Shown: positions 1 to 11,452 of the stretch, piece by piece
Layout of the letters: each line of letters opens with the position of its first letter
Position numbering within the stretch: the first letter of the stretch is position 1
Assembly: GCA_036023115.1 (NCBI GenBank)
Contig: JAYKKT010000048.1
Coordinates: 3,310,001-3,374,000, forward strand
Length of the DNA: 64,000 nt
Source of the DNA: Brasenia schreberi
Taxonomy: Eukaryota > Streptophyta > Magnoliopsida > Nymphaeales > Cabombaceae
Direction: 5' to 3'
The notes under the pieces: model-generated
What the model saw: only the letters and a program-made list of their open reading frames with translations
Database searches by the model: none
What the model was told of the DNA's origin: nothing
Position numbers and translations under genes: made by a program

Positions 1-605
1 TGAAGCTTCTTAGACATGATTTCAAGATTGAGTATAAAAGAGGCAAGGAGAGGCTCATTGTGGGTGCTCTGTCGTATCACAAAGAGGACGAACTCATGAA
101 ATTCTTTCACCTTTGACTCCGAACTCGCCGAGCACATATGGAAGATCCAATATATAGATCCAGACCTTGTGGAGCTCGTGAGAAAGGTGCTATCCAATCC
201 ATCCTCCTACCCGCACTACTCAATCCATGGTGGTGGACCCACGCTACTTGATCCATGGTGGTGGGCATCCTCTACTTTGATGGTAAAATCTTGCGTCCCA
301 AATCTTGTGCTTTAATATGCTTTATCCTTAAAGCATATCATGGCTCACACATAGGGAGACATAAGGGTGTTCTGAAGATGTACCGAAGAGTCAAGTCACA
401 TTTGTATTAGAAAAGGGTAAAGAACAAATTATGAAAGTGTAAGAATATTCAGGCCTAAAATTACAAGTTAAGTAAAGGTTCTAAATACGCTAATGACTAT
501 GAATTCCATCACAAGCGTGGGAATTGATTTTTGTGATCTTTATTGAGACTTTACCTTCATCTAATGAGTACTAAACCATTTATATGATTGTACGTGAATT
601 CACGC
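1..605 (+). mobile_element. Ty3-gypsy polyprotein relic (RNase H end into integrase core)
   Basis: Conceptual translation with frame changes gives a Ty3-gypsy pol fragment. Positions 1-100 read like the end of the RNase H domain (DFKIEYKRGKE). Around 340-400 is the integrase zinc-finger region (GVLKMYRRVKSH), and 495-570 reads PSQAWELIFVIFIETLPSSN, the segment just before the integrase core, where functional copies have a Trp-Asp-Phe context. Several stops and frameshifts break the frame, so this is a dead copy. It runs off the left edge, so its 5' part is not visible. Family assignment is firm; lineage within Ty3-gypsy is not assigned. It lies in what may be a large intron of the SHPRH gene on the other strand. 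Confidence 0.75.
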
Positions 606-787
606 TAAAGATCACCACAATCGAACCTGGACTAGGGCTCCTCTAGTCCAGTTTATGAAGTTAAGGTGGAGTACACCAAAAGCCTAAGCAATGCCCAAGG
701 GCGACTTCAAAACATTGTTCATTTGAAGCTGAATTTAAGACTGATTGCAGCCTAGGACAAAACCATCCTGAAGGGGCCGACCCACGT

Positions 788-1110
788 GATGTTGTGGGCG
801 AGCTAAAGTGGCATGTCCCTAAGTGGGCTTAGCATTAGTTCAATTTTACATTTTTTTTGTTTATTTCAGGTTTGTGACATTGTTTGATGATTTGGAAGTC
901 TTTATTTAAGTAGGACAGTTATCTTTTATATTTATTGGGCAAAATGAATTATAAAAAGCCTACAACACCCTTGGTCCATAAAAGGGGCATTTATTGATAA
1001 ATTTTGCATCTTTGATTATAAATTCCTAGTTTGATTTCTCTCTATTATCGCTTCTTCTTCTTTTAGCTATTGTAATATTCTTCGCAACCAATTTCAATAC
1101 AGAATTCTGC
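788..1110 (+). repeat. Putative gypsy 3' LTR
   Basis: A purine-rich tract (gaaggggccga, about 770) precedes TGATGTTGTGGGC, a plausible LTR start. At about 950 there is a TATAAAAAG promoter-like motif followed by the pyrimidine-rich stretch typical of an R/U5 region. No second copy is visible in the window, so the ends are inferred. Between 605 and 788 the sequence holds a short inverted repeat (ctggactag / ctagtccag at 627-651) and no coding signal. Positions 1110-1430 show nothing recognisable. Confidence 0.4.
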
Positions 1111-1739
1111 AGCGAATTGCAGTCAACCGAGCCACGTGTTGCCTCCATCTGTGAGAGATTGCCATCTTGAAGCCATTAGAGACAAGGTGACACCTAATTG
1201 AGGTCTGATTAGAGTTGATTTGAATCAGCTCTTAAATCTTGAAGGTTTGTGTGCCTATGCACATGAACATATATCTATTCAACTTGAAACTTTTCCGGCC
1301 AATCAAGCATCAATTCGAATCATGAAAATTCAGATTGTAAGTGTTTCAATCTCAAAATGCATTAGGTACGAAAACATAGTTTAGAGAGGGAGTATTGAGT
1401 TTGTGCAGTAGAATTTTTTACATTATACGCAAACATAATTACTAAATGCACACCCCAAATTGCTAAGGATACACCCTCCTTGACATTCGACTTTCTTGAT
1501 ACCGGAGCTCATTTACTGCCAGCGCTCTCCTTCCTCCCGTCTCTCCCCACTCTCTCGCTCTTTGTATTGTTGGAGCCTGCCCCTCATTATGCTCAAGCTC
1601 GCTTCCCACCACCCCTCTCTCCTCTTGTCAAAGGAGTACTCCCTATTATTCCTCTAAGGGGGAGCTTGTGGATCCAGCGAGTAAACCCATGAATGTTCTT
1701 TCAATAAGCCATGATGAAGAGATGAGATTGAAGGTGCCC

Positions 1740-2466
1740 CTAAAGAGATCAAGGTAATGTCTCAAAATGATGTGACCAAAGATCTCTCTTCTAATTTAGA
1801 TCCTCAACTTCCATCGAGTCAGATTCTGAGTTGCCTATTGCTCTTCGGAAAGGTAAAAGATCATGCACTCTCTATCCTCCTATATCTAAGTATGTTTCTA
1901 ATGGATGTACTTATGGAAATTATCAAAATTTTGTTATAAATACTAGGCTACACCCCATGCCTAAAACTGTTGAGGAAGCCAATAAAAGCTCTTGATGGAG
2001 GGAGGTTATGCAAGGTGAATTAGTTGTTTTAACTAAGAACAATACTTGAACCATCGTTGATTTACCTATTGGCAGAAAATCTGTTGTCAAAAAACTAAGA
2101 ACAATCTATTGTTACCCGATCTAGTGTTAATGTTGAGTATAAAGCAATTGCTAAAGTGATGTGTGAAGGGTTGTGGTTAATGTCCCTTATACGTGAGATT
2201 AGTATGGAGGTAGTATGTCCTATTTCCTTATATTGTGACAGCAATTCAAATGGGATCCAATCCTGTTTATCATATGAGGATAAAGCATATTGAGATTGAC
2301 TATCATTTCATAAGAGAAAAAGTAGCAAGTCAAGAGTTCAAATTGGTTTATGTTAAGTATGCATATCAAAGTGCAGATTTTCTTACGAAAGCAATCAATA
2401 GGAGTCACACGATGACTCTAAGCAAGTTGGGTGTAGTGAATATCTTCCACCCAACTTGAGAGGAAG
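1740..2466 (+). mobile_element. Ty1-copia 3' half, internal deletion between RT and RNase H
   Basis: The translation starts in the linker before reverse transcriptase (ELPIALRKGKRSCT near 1825) and continues through MPKTVEEANKSS to IVDLPIGRKSVV near 2075. At about 2085 it jumps directly to the RNase H C-terminus (VTRSSVNVEYKAIAKVMCEG). The whole catalytic core of RT, including the YVDD box, is missing. RNase H then runs to DFLTKAIN and ends at FHPT-stop (2459). A purine tract (gagaggaag) abuts the LTR start at 2467. Defective and 5'-truncated. Confidence 0.8.
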
Positions 2467-2741
2467 TGTTGTGAAGTAACTTAACTTTCTGCATATCGGG
2501 TCAAATGGATATAAAATTGTTAAGTATGATTAAATAAAGGTATATTAGTCTTTTAAGTTATAAGCATCTTATAAATATCAACATTAGAGGTAGGGCTCAT
2601 AAGTCATAAGTAGAAAAGTAGCAAGAGTCAGGAAGGTTGTCGCTGCCGCAAACTAAATCGTGTAACTGTTTGAGATTAGAAATTGATTATCAAGATTAAT
2701 GTGTAAAATTCTTGTTGATTATCAATAAGATTCATTCAACA
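2467..2741 (+). repeat. Copia 3' LTR
   Basis: It starts TGTTG directly after the polypurine tract and ends CAACA, the usual inverted terminal dinucleotides of copia LTRs, giving 275 bp. The matching 5' LTR is absent. Positions 2742-3256 contain the remainder of the inverted-repeat element and the start of SHPRH intron sequence, with no coding signal. Confidence 0.7.
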
Positions 2742-3270
2742 CTCTCTAGTCTCTACTCCCTTATCATCCCTCCCACTCTCTCATGCCATAAGATCCCATC
2801 ACGTGCTACCAGAACCCATCACTCTCCTCGCTCCCCTCTTCTAGTCTCTACCCCCTCCCTTTCCCTTTCTCCGCTGTAAAAAAGAAGAGAGGGAGAGAGA
2901 GAGAGATGCACCACTCCCGATGCATCTCCTATGCAGAGGGGACACGCACCCCATAGTAGGAGATGCCCGTGGAGCGTGCCTCCTTGTGTGTGAGTGATAG
3001 GGAGAGAAGAAGTGTGCTTTTCTTAGGAAGTGTAGTATGGGGATTTTTCAGTGTAAGGGGTGTGTCTTTAGTAATTCACCTTGGTATAAGTCTAAAGTTC
3101 AGACTAGTCATTTTTTATGCAAACTGAATTTGTACACTTTTCACCCACACCATGGATTAGCTTGTTTGATGACCGTCATATAACCAAAGGCTATAAACCC
3201 ATGAAACCAACAGATCATAACAGAAGGCCACGAGTCAAATTTGTTACCGTGTGTTGCAGAGGAATTTTAC

Positions 3271-4340
3271 CTGAATGGGTTGTAGAATATATGTGCACTT
3301 TTATCAACCATGTCCACGGCGACACACATTGGATTAGGAAATAAGTCATGCTTCTCGTAATTCAGGCTCTCTTGCACTTTCTTCTCCCGCTGAACCATCC
3401 AATAAGCCGCTCGGCGTTGGTATGGCCTGAGTTGAGGAAGTAGGTCCGGAAGCTCATCCTCCAGAATTGGTTCTTGTCTGACCAAGAGATAAATCCTCTA
3501 CTTAGAGGGAATGAAACTACCTAAATACGCCATTACTCAAAAACGCACTGTCACTCACTTTGATGGACTTATGGCCTCGTAGAATTTTGAAGCGTCAAAG
3601 CGAGAAGCCTTACTAAGACGTAAAGCTGGTTCGCCAAACTCGGATTTTGGAATCCCGTATCTTGCTTCGGATGTCAACACCTCCGGCCGTATCCATTCCA
3701 TTAGGTTCATCATGCTCCTTTTCCACGGCGCCTTAGCTGTCTCATAGAGAGACTCGGAAGCATCAAGCGCCTTCTCCAGTATTTCTATGCGCACCCTAAA
3801 CGAAGGAAAATCTTCCGAAACGGCATCCTCCATCACCAACCTCACTGTCAGGAATTTCAGATGAACTAGATGAACGAGCCCGGTGATTCCCTCATCCGAA
3901 CCGTCAAATCCGCCGAAGAACGCCACTGACCCGTCGGTCTCATCCTCCCGGCGAAGAACGAACTCCAGGAAAACGTTTCCGGCAGACAGCAACGGCCAAT
4001 TTCCCAAATACACTTTTTCATCTTCCCTCATCGAAATTCTTAATCTGAGCGAGAAATCCATCTCGCAGAAACTCTTTCGTATCAAATCAGCATTGTTGAT
4101 CCATTGCGCAAGCTTCACGTCGCAAATCCTAACTTCCGCAACGTCGAAATGCTTCTCGGACGCCCAAGAACTCGCGTCTACCTCAATGAATGCGACCTTG
4201 GTGGTTTCAGTGTTCTCCTCCACAGCATCGAAAACACTGGACGAACTCTGAGACTTTCCGCCGGCGGTAATGGAACTGGGAACGGTGTGTCCTGGGATTC
4301 CACCGGACCTTCTCGGGTAAGACTGTTTGCGCTTGCCCAT
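3271..4340 (-). CDS. SHPRH: SHPRH-like SNF2/RING helicase-ubiquitin ligase, exons 1-2 only
   Basis: SHPRH (Rad5-related) combines a SNF2 ATPase with a RING E3 ligase and acts in the nucleus in DNA damage tolerance. Exon 1 runs 4340-3559 and begins MGKRKQSYPRRSGG, the start typical of plant SHPRH proteins. The intron is 3558-3478 (GTGAGT...TCAG, 81 nt). Exon 2 is 3477-3271, ending at a CAG|GTAAAA donor. Joining restores the frame through K-QEPILEDELPDLL and into LRPYQRRAAYWMVQREK, the conserved block just before the helicase domain; about 329 codons in all. The family protein is far longer, so the SNF2, RING and helicase C-terminal parts are absent here. Either intron 2 is very large and filled with the transposons at 1-3100, or the gene is truncated. 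No stop interrupts the two exons, which favours a functional gene. Confidence 0.85.
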
Positions 4341-4345
4341 CCGTG

Positions 4346-4680
4346 AAAACCCTTAATCTCTCTCTTCCCGTTTGCCCTTTTAACCGTTCGTTCTTCTCTG
4401 TAGCAGACCAATGTCCCTCTCTTGCTTCGCTCTTAGTCCTTCCTCGTTCTGCCGTCAAACGACCGAAACAAGTTTTCGATTATGGTCGGTCAAACGGTGG
4501 TTCCGTCCTTTTTTTTTTTCTTCCTCTCTTTTTTTCTTGGACGTTGTTTTTTTTCCATTGTTCTTCTATTGAAGTTTGTTCGAGGGTAAACTTCAACAGG
4601 ACGAACATAAGGACCATACCCAGAGTTTTACTCAGCAATAAATTCCTTTTCAAAAAGCTTCCAAACTAGCCTAATGTTAT
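4346..4680 (-). promoter_or_regulatory. Upstream region of SHPRH
   Basis: These 330 bases lie between the SHPRH start codon and the tandem-repeat array. On the gene strand the sequence is rich in adenine runs (plus strand has T9 and T8 runs near 4510-4555). I see no clear TATA box. It must contain at least part of the promoter or leader if the gene is transcribed; this is positional inference only. Confidence 0.3.
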
Positions 4681-7450
4681 TTCTCTATCACAAGAATAAG
4701 TCTCATGCGACTCACTTATGTCACTTGGGTTGTTAAAGTACTCACTTATGTCACCTGGATACTAAAGTGCCTTTTAGATGATTTGTTTGATTTGTTTCCC
4801 TTTAAAATCTTATAATTTTTAAAAATAGCAAAGGGGTGGTAGATATTGTCAATATCGCACTAAAAAAGCTTTTGTTCTCCGTAACAAGAATTAAGGGTGA
4901 AATGATTAATTAGAGTCGATCATTTGTTTGACTTTCTTGCCTTTCAAATCTTGTTACATAGAACCATATATTAGAGAAGAAGAAGATATTCTCCTCAATG
5001 TCACACTCAAAAGGCTTTAATTGGATTTCTTAAGATTAAGCCGGATATGGACCTCTTAAGTCATTTGTGTTGCTAAAGTTGCTTTTTAATTTAATTTATT
5101 TCCTTGTCAAATGTTGTAATTTTAAGCAAAATTAACGAGGAATGGTAGATATTAACCTTAATGTTACACTAAAAAATCTTTTGTTATGTTTGAAGGTAAC
5201 TAAACGTGAGATGATTCATTAGAGTCATTTACAAAGCTAAAGTGATTACTCTATCAATTTTTGATTCCTTTTGGCCAATGAAACCATTTATGTGTTTAGT
5301 AGTAGAAATTATCGTAAATATCATATTCAAGACGGACTAGTTGCATTTTACAAGATTTTTGCCTAAAATGACTCGGTAAAGTCATTTGGAATACTAAAGT
5401 AGCTGCTCAATTATTTGTTCGATCAATTTCCCTTTCAAGAAGCTTCATTTCTATTTTCCTAGAATACCTAAGACACTTTGGTTGCTAAAGTATTTTTTGA
5501 TCAATTGTTTAATTTGTTTCCCTCCCAAATCTTATAATTTAAAAAAATCTTAAGAGAATAGTAGATGTTGACCTTAAGTAACCATCAAAAAGCTTTGATC
5601 ATGTTTGGAATTAAGCTAGACATCAATCATTAGAATCAGTTGGAGACCAAAAGCAGTTGCTTAATTATTTTTTGACCTTTTCAACAACAATTCTTATAAT
5701 TTAAATCTAATTAGTTATCGAGTCGTAGAAATTGTCATAAATAGAACACTGAAGAGGCATAAATTCTGTTTCAAAAGATTTATGAACGAAATTGATAGTC
5801 ACTTAGCGTACTAGAGTAGCATCTCGATCATTTATTTTACTTGTTTCCTTCATATGATATAATTTAGAATCATGTCTTAAATGAGAGGTAGATATTCTCT
5901 TTAATGTCACATGCAAAAACTTTGGTTGCATTTTCAAAGAATTAAGCATGATATGACTTATTTTAGTTGGTGAGGAAGCTAAAGTAGTCTTTTGCTCATT
6001 TGTTATGTTTGTTTTCCTCTCAAATCGTAATCGTAGAATAAAGTCATGGTGGGGGGGTAGAGAGTGACTTCAATATCACAGTTAAAAACACTTATGTTCT
6101 ATTGGCAAGAATTAAGAGCATAACGATTCATGAGATTCACTTGGCAGCTAAAGTGGTTGCTCAATCATTTTTCAACTTTTATTCTGTTATTGTAATTTAA
6201 AACCAATTCATTGTTGGAGAAGGAAATTTACTAAATATCACACTCAGGAGGCTTTAATTCTATTTAACAAGAACTAAGCAAGAAATGACTCACAAAAATC
6301 ACTTGAGTGGTAGATAATTAAGATTGAAAGGATTCATGAGAATCAAATGGAGAGCTAAAGTGTTTGCTCAATCATTTCTGTGAATCTTTTAAATCAATTC
6401 ATGTAATTTAAGACTGTATCTATGTTATGTGGTAGAAATGATCATAAACATCATACTTAAGAGGCTCCGTTCCCAATTACGAGTTACAAGAATTAAGGTC
6501 CCCGATCACTTGCAATGGTAAAGTAGCCTCTCAATAAGTCAATTCTTTGTTAGTTATAACCATTCACAAGAATTAAGCCCAAAATGACTCTTTAAAGTGA
6601 TTTGCAATGTTAAAGTAGCCCCGTGATATGTTTCCTTTTCAAATCTTTTAATTTAGAACCATATCCTAAGAGGTAGATATTCTTCTCAATGTCACACTCA
6701 AAAAGTTATATTTCCAAATAATTAAGCCTGGTACAATACATTTAACTCAATTTGGTTGGTAAATTATTTTTTTATATTTTGCTCGATTTGTTTCTCTCTC
6801 AAATCTTGTAATGTACAACCAGATCATACAATATTATAGATGTTGACCTTAATGTCATACCCAAAAAGCTTTGGTATTGTTTGCAAGAATTAAGCCTGAA
6901 GTAATTAATTAGTCACTTGGAGAGATAAAGTTGTTGCTCAATTGTTTTTTTTACTACACTCAATGTCAATTCTTATAATTTACACCCAGTTCTTTGTTAA
7001 GTTATAAGAATTAATCTTCTTGATCACTTGCAGACTAAAGTAGCCTCCCCATGAACTAGGTCTTTATTGAGCTATAACCATTTTACAAGAATTAAGCTCA
7101 AAATGACTTGCTAATGTCACTTGTATTGTTAAAGTAGCCTTTCGATCTTTTGTTTTACTTGCTTCCCTCACAAATCTTTATGTTTAGAATCATGTCTTAA
7201 TGGAAATGTTGATATCTAATGTTATGCTCAAAAGGCTTTGGTTCTAGTTTAAAAGAAATGACCTTTCTATCACTTATTAGAGTTTACCTCTCAAATTATG
7301 TAATTTTAGAACCACCTCATAGAGTTGTGGTTCATATTCACCTCAATGTCACAACAAAAAAGCTTAAGTTTTATTTGCCATGAATAAAGCATTAAATGAT
7401 TCATTTGAGTGACATATAGAGCTATAGTGGCTACTTAATTATATCTTCGA
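4680..7450. repeat. Degenerate tandem array, unit about 165 bp
   Basis: About 16 diverged head-to-tail copies are visible. Recurrent landmarks in fixed order are caagaattaagcc, aatgactcat, gtcacttgg, gctaaagtag, tcaatcattt, gtttccctctcaaatctt, taatttagaacca, tagatattgacc, caatgtcacactcaaaaag and ctttggttct. The aattaag landmark or its variants falls near 4888, 5035, 5205, 5365, 5605, 5780, 5945, 6107, 6270, 6495, 6570, 6715, 6890, 7085, 7250 and 7385, so the period is usually 150-175 bp, with some deleted or partly duplicated units. No long ORF is present. The right end passes into gypsy sequence near 7500; the left end is about 340 bp upstream of the SHPRH start codon. Confidence 0.8.
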
Positions 7451-7509
7451 CTCTATTTAAGGCAAAGTCTTATGATTTACCATAATACAAGCATTGACAA
7501 CACTCATAA

Positions 7510-8890
7510 AAGTTGCCTTCTTATGCTCACACTCATTTGAGTAGTGTTGATCACCACAATACAAACACTCTCACTTAAAGGATCCCTTGGCTTTATCTTT
7601 CTTTGCATGGTCATTGTTCTTCCCTCGAATCTTGGGTGTGGAAGATTCAGTTACGATAACTTTTTGTTTATACTAGACATTTCCATTCTTCCCACCATTC
7701 CATCTATATGCGTTATTGCCACCCCTTTTTGGACTATTTAGCCCATGATTGTCAAGTACAGTCCACCAACATTATCACATCAGAAAAGATGTGTGGGTTA
7801 ACTCTATTAAGCTCTTGTTGCACTCAAGGTGATAATCCATTATGGGTATGGTATGCCTTGATGCAATCTTGTAATGATCCGTTATGTCTCAAGACATCAA
7901 GTTTCCTCTTGCACGAGAGAAAGTGTTCTCACAATACTCGCTTGAACTAATCTTAGGATTTGATATGATATTGCTCTACCTCAATAACCTCCTACATGTG
8001 ACAAAAGCATAGCATTGTATCATCTTCTAGAAACATGGCCACTACTGCTTATTTCAGGTCATCATCCTCTTGTTGTTCTACCTTGAGGTAGAGTTCTATC
8101 TGGTAAAGAAAATTCTTCAATAATTATGCATCACAACTACCAGTAATGGCCTTAAGTATTCTAACCTTGATACGACAAGGTCGGTCAACTCTGACGCCAT
8201 TCCATCTCGATTACCATTTGTCAACCTACGCTCAATTCCCATAATATGACATCGTCTTCCAGAAACATTACCACCTCTACCAGTCTAAGGTCTTCATTTC
8301 ATATTGTCCTACCTTTAGGCATAACTCTATCTCATAAAGGATATTCTCTAATACTTCAACATTACGGCTACAAGTAAAGGCCTTAGGTTTTCTAACCTTT
8401 ATATAACGGGGTTGGTCCATTCTCACACCACTGCCACGTACATGCCCATTTGTCAACCTACACTCGACTCTATCCAATTGAGCCAACATCTCCATATAAG
8501 ATTGCTCCAAAGCTTATCTCTCTAGAGGTTTAGTAGCAATGCTCTACTTAAGCTTCTGTAATTGGGTCATCACATAAGCTTTAGTCTATTAGAGGTGTTG
8601 CTCTAAGCATCCCAAATGACTGCTCATGACATTGCACATATATTAATAAGCATTCGTACTATCCTTAATATCTTTAATTGTGGTACTCAACTCGCCCATC
8701 AATCAGTTGATGCCATACTTAGCACGAGCAACAACAACATCCAATGTGGTTGAAATTGTAAGTTGCACATTGACATGAGGCAGAATATCTGACAATTTAG
8801 TAGGGTTAGCCACTGGTACAACTTTGGACTTCTCCTTTCTTTAATGAATTGGGTCACCAACCATCTCAATGTTAATAGCCATGGTGTGAA
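7510..8890 (-). pseudogene. Ty3-gypsy gag relic
   Basis: The minus strand reads from an ATG-type start near 8880 toward a zinc knuckle near 7530. About 8400-8290 gives KVRKPKAFTCSRNVEVLENI and further on EIELCLK, matching the plant gypsy capsid block that normally reads Pro-Lys-x-Phe...Leu-Glu-Asn-Phe-Leu. Around 7580-7520 the CCHC finger reads CLYCGDQHYSNEC after GKNNDHAKKDKAKGSFK. Many stops and frameshifts show it is dead. A second copy of the zinc-knuckle region lies at 10020-10640 in the same orientation. Confidence 0.65.
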
Positions 8891-8984
8891 CGTAGTCAAT
8901 GTTGACTAGGTTGAGTTATCTTTTTACTATCAACATGATGGGTGTGTCCTACACCTACTATCTTTATTTTGAATCGAATAATCT

Positions 8985-9990
8985 CTCATACTCAAGTTGT
9001 CATACCCCGGTCATTGAAATCACCCAATGACTCAAAACTTGTGATTGACACTTTACTGATCTTAGCTAAGCAAGCCTACACCAAGGTGCTGCCAACTCAA
9101 TGGAAGGTCAAGATTAATGATGTGGGAGGGTCAATTTAGAGGAAGCAAGGGAATTTGACAACAACAAAGCAAGTTGGATTGATAGTAGAACATGCTCTTT
9201 GGACAAGGACACGCTTATAACTTAGGATGCATAACTCTTATTCAGTGCAAAAGCAAAGGAGTGCCCTTCTCTAAAATAGCACCCAAAGTAAGTATTAGAG
9301 TTGTTATGGTGTTCCATCATAGGTGTTTGGTTACACAACAATAGGAAAAATTTACTATAGAGGGTCCATGCATCACATTTTCCCCCATCTAATCACTTAA
9401 CGACCTTAGTAAGTTTCTTGGTAGTGTTCTTGCCCCTCTCTTGGAGCTTTGGCCCAATGCTCGCTTCTCTACCCAATGTACCTCCATCTTTTGCAGATCC
9501 TATTGTCCTTCAAGAGAGACTTGTACATAGGTTGGCGCGATGTTGATCTCACTTTTAATGCATTCAACCATCTTAATGCACCAATCTGACATGCTCTGAG
9601 CACTAGAATCACCTAATAACTCGAAACTCATGATCGACACTTAATTGTTCCCACCTAAGAAAGTCTTTGTGAAGGTGGCAACAATTCAATGGATGCTTAA
9701 GACGATGATAAGGGAGGGTTGATTGGGAGTAAGCAAGTAAACTTAAAGAAAGCAAAGTTGTATATGTGTCTCGCGATAAACTTATAACTCAGAATGCAAG
9801 ACTATTATTAAGTACGAAAGCAAAGGGGTGCCCCTATCTAGTGTAGGGTCAAAACCTAAAACAAAAACTAGAGTTGCCAATGTGTTCGGATATAGGAACC
9901 TCATTACATAACCATAGGAAAAATTCATTGTAGAATGTCCTTTGATCACAAATTGTGATCAGTTCTTCCCCTAAATAATTCTCTAGATCA
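8985..9990. repeat. Diverged direct duplication of gypsy flank sequence
   Basis: The stretch 8985-9410 is repeated with divergence at 9575-9990. Shared landmarks in order are atcacc(ca/ta)atgactc, gatcgacact or gattgacact, tcaatgga, gggagggt, taggatgcat or cagaatgcaa, gcaaagg(a/g)gtgccc and aggaaaaatt. The copies lie between two gag zinc-knuckle fragments, so this is probably an LTR or leader segment left by nested or recombined gypsy copies. No coding frame is open. Confidence 0.55.
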
Positions 9991-10019
9991 TCACGACTTT
10001 GCATGATATTGGTAGCACT

Positions 10020-10640
10020 GTAAAGTACATCTTCTTATGTTTGTACTCATTTGAGTAGTGTTGATCACCACAATACTAATACTCTCACCTAAATGATCCC
10101 TTGGCCTTATCCTACTTTGTAAAGTTATTGTTCTTCGCTCGGTTCTTGGGTGTGGAAGATTTAGCTAAGGTATCTTTTTGTATATAATACTGATTTTCAT
10201 TCTTGCCACCATTCCACCTATTTGCATCATTGCCACACTTCTTTGAACTATTTTGCCCATAATTGTCACGTACGTTCTGCCACCATTATTGCATGAGAAA
10301 GGGAATGTGGGTTAAATGTGTTAAGCTTATGCTCTACTCAAGGTTGTATCCATTAAAGAATTTGAATAAAAAGTCTTCCAAGCTCATCATCCAGTTGCTC
10401 AACATCATGGTCCGATATGCATTAAGGTAATCTTATAATGATCCATTCTACCTCAAGCTATCAAATTTTCTTGATCCTTTCGGACTCATTGTTCGGATGC
10501 TCAACATAAGGGTTTGGTATCCCTTGATGCAATCTTTCAATGATTCATTATGCCTTAAGCTGTCAAGTTTCATCTTCACTACCATCTTAGTGTTTCACGA
10601 GAGAAAGTGTTCTCGTAATGCTCATTGCGTGCATTCCATG
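10020..10640 (-). pseudogene. Second Ty3-gypsy gag zinc-knuckle relic
   Basis: Near-identical in layout to the 7510-7960 fragment: caccacaatact followed by the Lys-rich stretch and the words ggtgtggaagattt and ttgcccat in the same order. It encodes a decayed CCHC finger on the minus strand. Positions 10540-10620 repeat the gag segment seen at 7850-7950 (caagtttc...gagagaaagtgttctc). Non-functional. Confidence 0.55.
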
Positions 10641-11060
10641 TGAAACGACTCCCATATACTCAAACCAACTCCAAACATGGCAAAACATTGCCCAACTATC
10701 ACCAACACATGACACATGAGCCCAATTGCCCTTACCATGTGAGAACATCTGTGGATGGATTGGATTTGAGTCTAATCATGTAAAACATCTCGAAAAGATC
10801 TGATTCATGCATAAGAGGCTAGGATCTTATCATGCGTATTTTTAAGTATGTAAAAAACTAAGATGTCCAATAACATAGTGCATGTATAGGTCATTCATGC
10901 ATCTCACTTAATACCATTCATCACATGCCACAACCTATGTCGGCCAAGGTGTGTGAATAGCCATATCGTCCACCTCCTCCAATCTAGGGCATGTAGCTTG
11001 CATTCCCTAGGGACCTTTCATAGAAACATGAATACATGAACATGTATGTCCATCATCTCT
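10628..11060 (+). repeat. Gypsy LTR-like fragment and unassigned DNA
   Basis: Positions 10640-10790 (aaacgactccca, gacacatgagc, cgattgccct or caattgccct, tggatggatt) match 13259-13340 in the long LTR downstream, so this is a fragment of a related LTR. The rest, to 11060, has no recognisable content. Confidence 0.4.
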
Positions 11061-11079
11061 TATAGAAATACATTTCTAC

Positions 11080-11452
11080 ATGACATGTAATGAGCATCAT
11101 TCACTCCTAGAGACCTTACAACAAGCTAGATTAGCCGAGCTCAATTTGCTTGATGAGAAAAGTCTCCTTGCCTTGAATCATGCACAAGCATACCGACAAA
11201 GGATAGCCCAACATTGCGAGAAACACATGAAGGCTTACTACTTTAAGGTAGGAGATTTCATGTTGATGAGCATACACCAAAGTGCCCCACATCCTCTCAA
11301 AAAGTAGCAACCCAATTGGGAAGGTTCCTATGTCATAAGAGGAGCAACAATCAACAATGCATATTAATTAATTGATACTGAGAGAAGAAACACAGTAGAC
11401 CCTATAAATACCCAATATCTAAATAAAATCATGTTTAGAGTCTACCACTAAT
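11080..11452 (+). pseudogene. Ty3-gypsy polyprotein C-terminus
   Basis: The frame reads LAELNLLDEKSLLALNHAQA, then YRQRIAQHCEKHMKAYYFKV, the C-terminal tail after integrase in plant gypsy elements. A stop at 11306 interrupts the frame, which then continues QPNWEGSYVIRGA...VDPINTQYLNKIMF to a stop near 11452. A purine tract (gaagagggga, about 11494-11503) follows and leads to the LTR. The integrase core is absent, so the element is strongly 5'-truncated. Confidence 0.75.

Larger units (their letters stand above)
1436..3078. repeat. Inverted-repeat pair of MITE/TIR type around a copia fragment
   Basis: At 1457-1475 the plus strand reads aattgctaaggatacaccc. The reverse complement of about 3058-3076 reads aattactaaagacacaccc, a match at 16 of 19 positions. 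The left end also has a second tandem copy of the motif at 1439-1458. Just inside the right end is an internal palindrome (gcatctccta at 2922-2931, taggagatgc at 2957-2966) and a GA-rich run near 2883-2907. This looks like a small inverted-repeat transposon into which the copia sequence at 1740-2741 was inserted. No target duplication was confirmed. Confidence 0.3.

Noticed and set aside
3883..4251. 122-codon plus-strand frame over SHPRH exon 1
   Set aside because: Shadow of the real minus-strand exon, which shows family conservation and proper splice sites.
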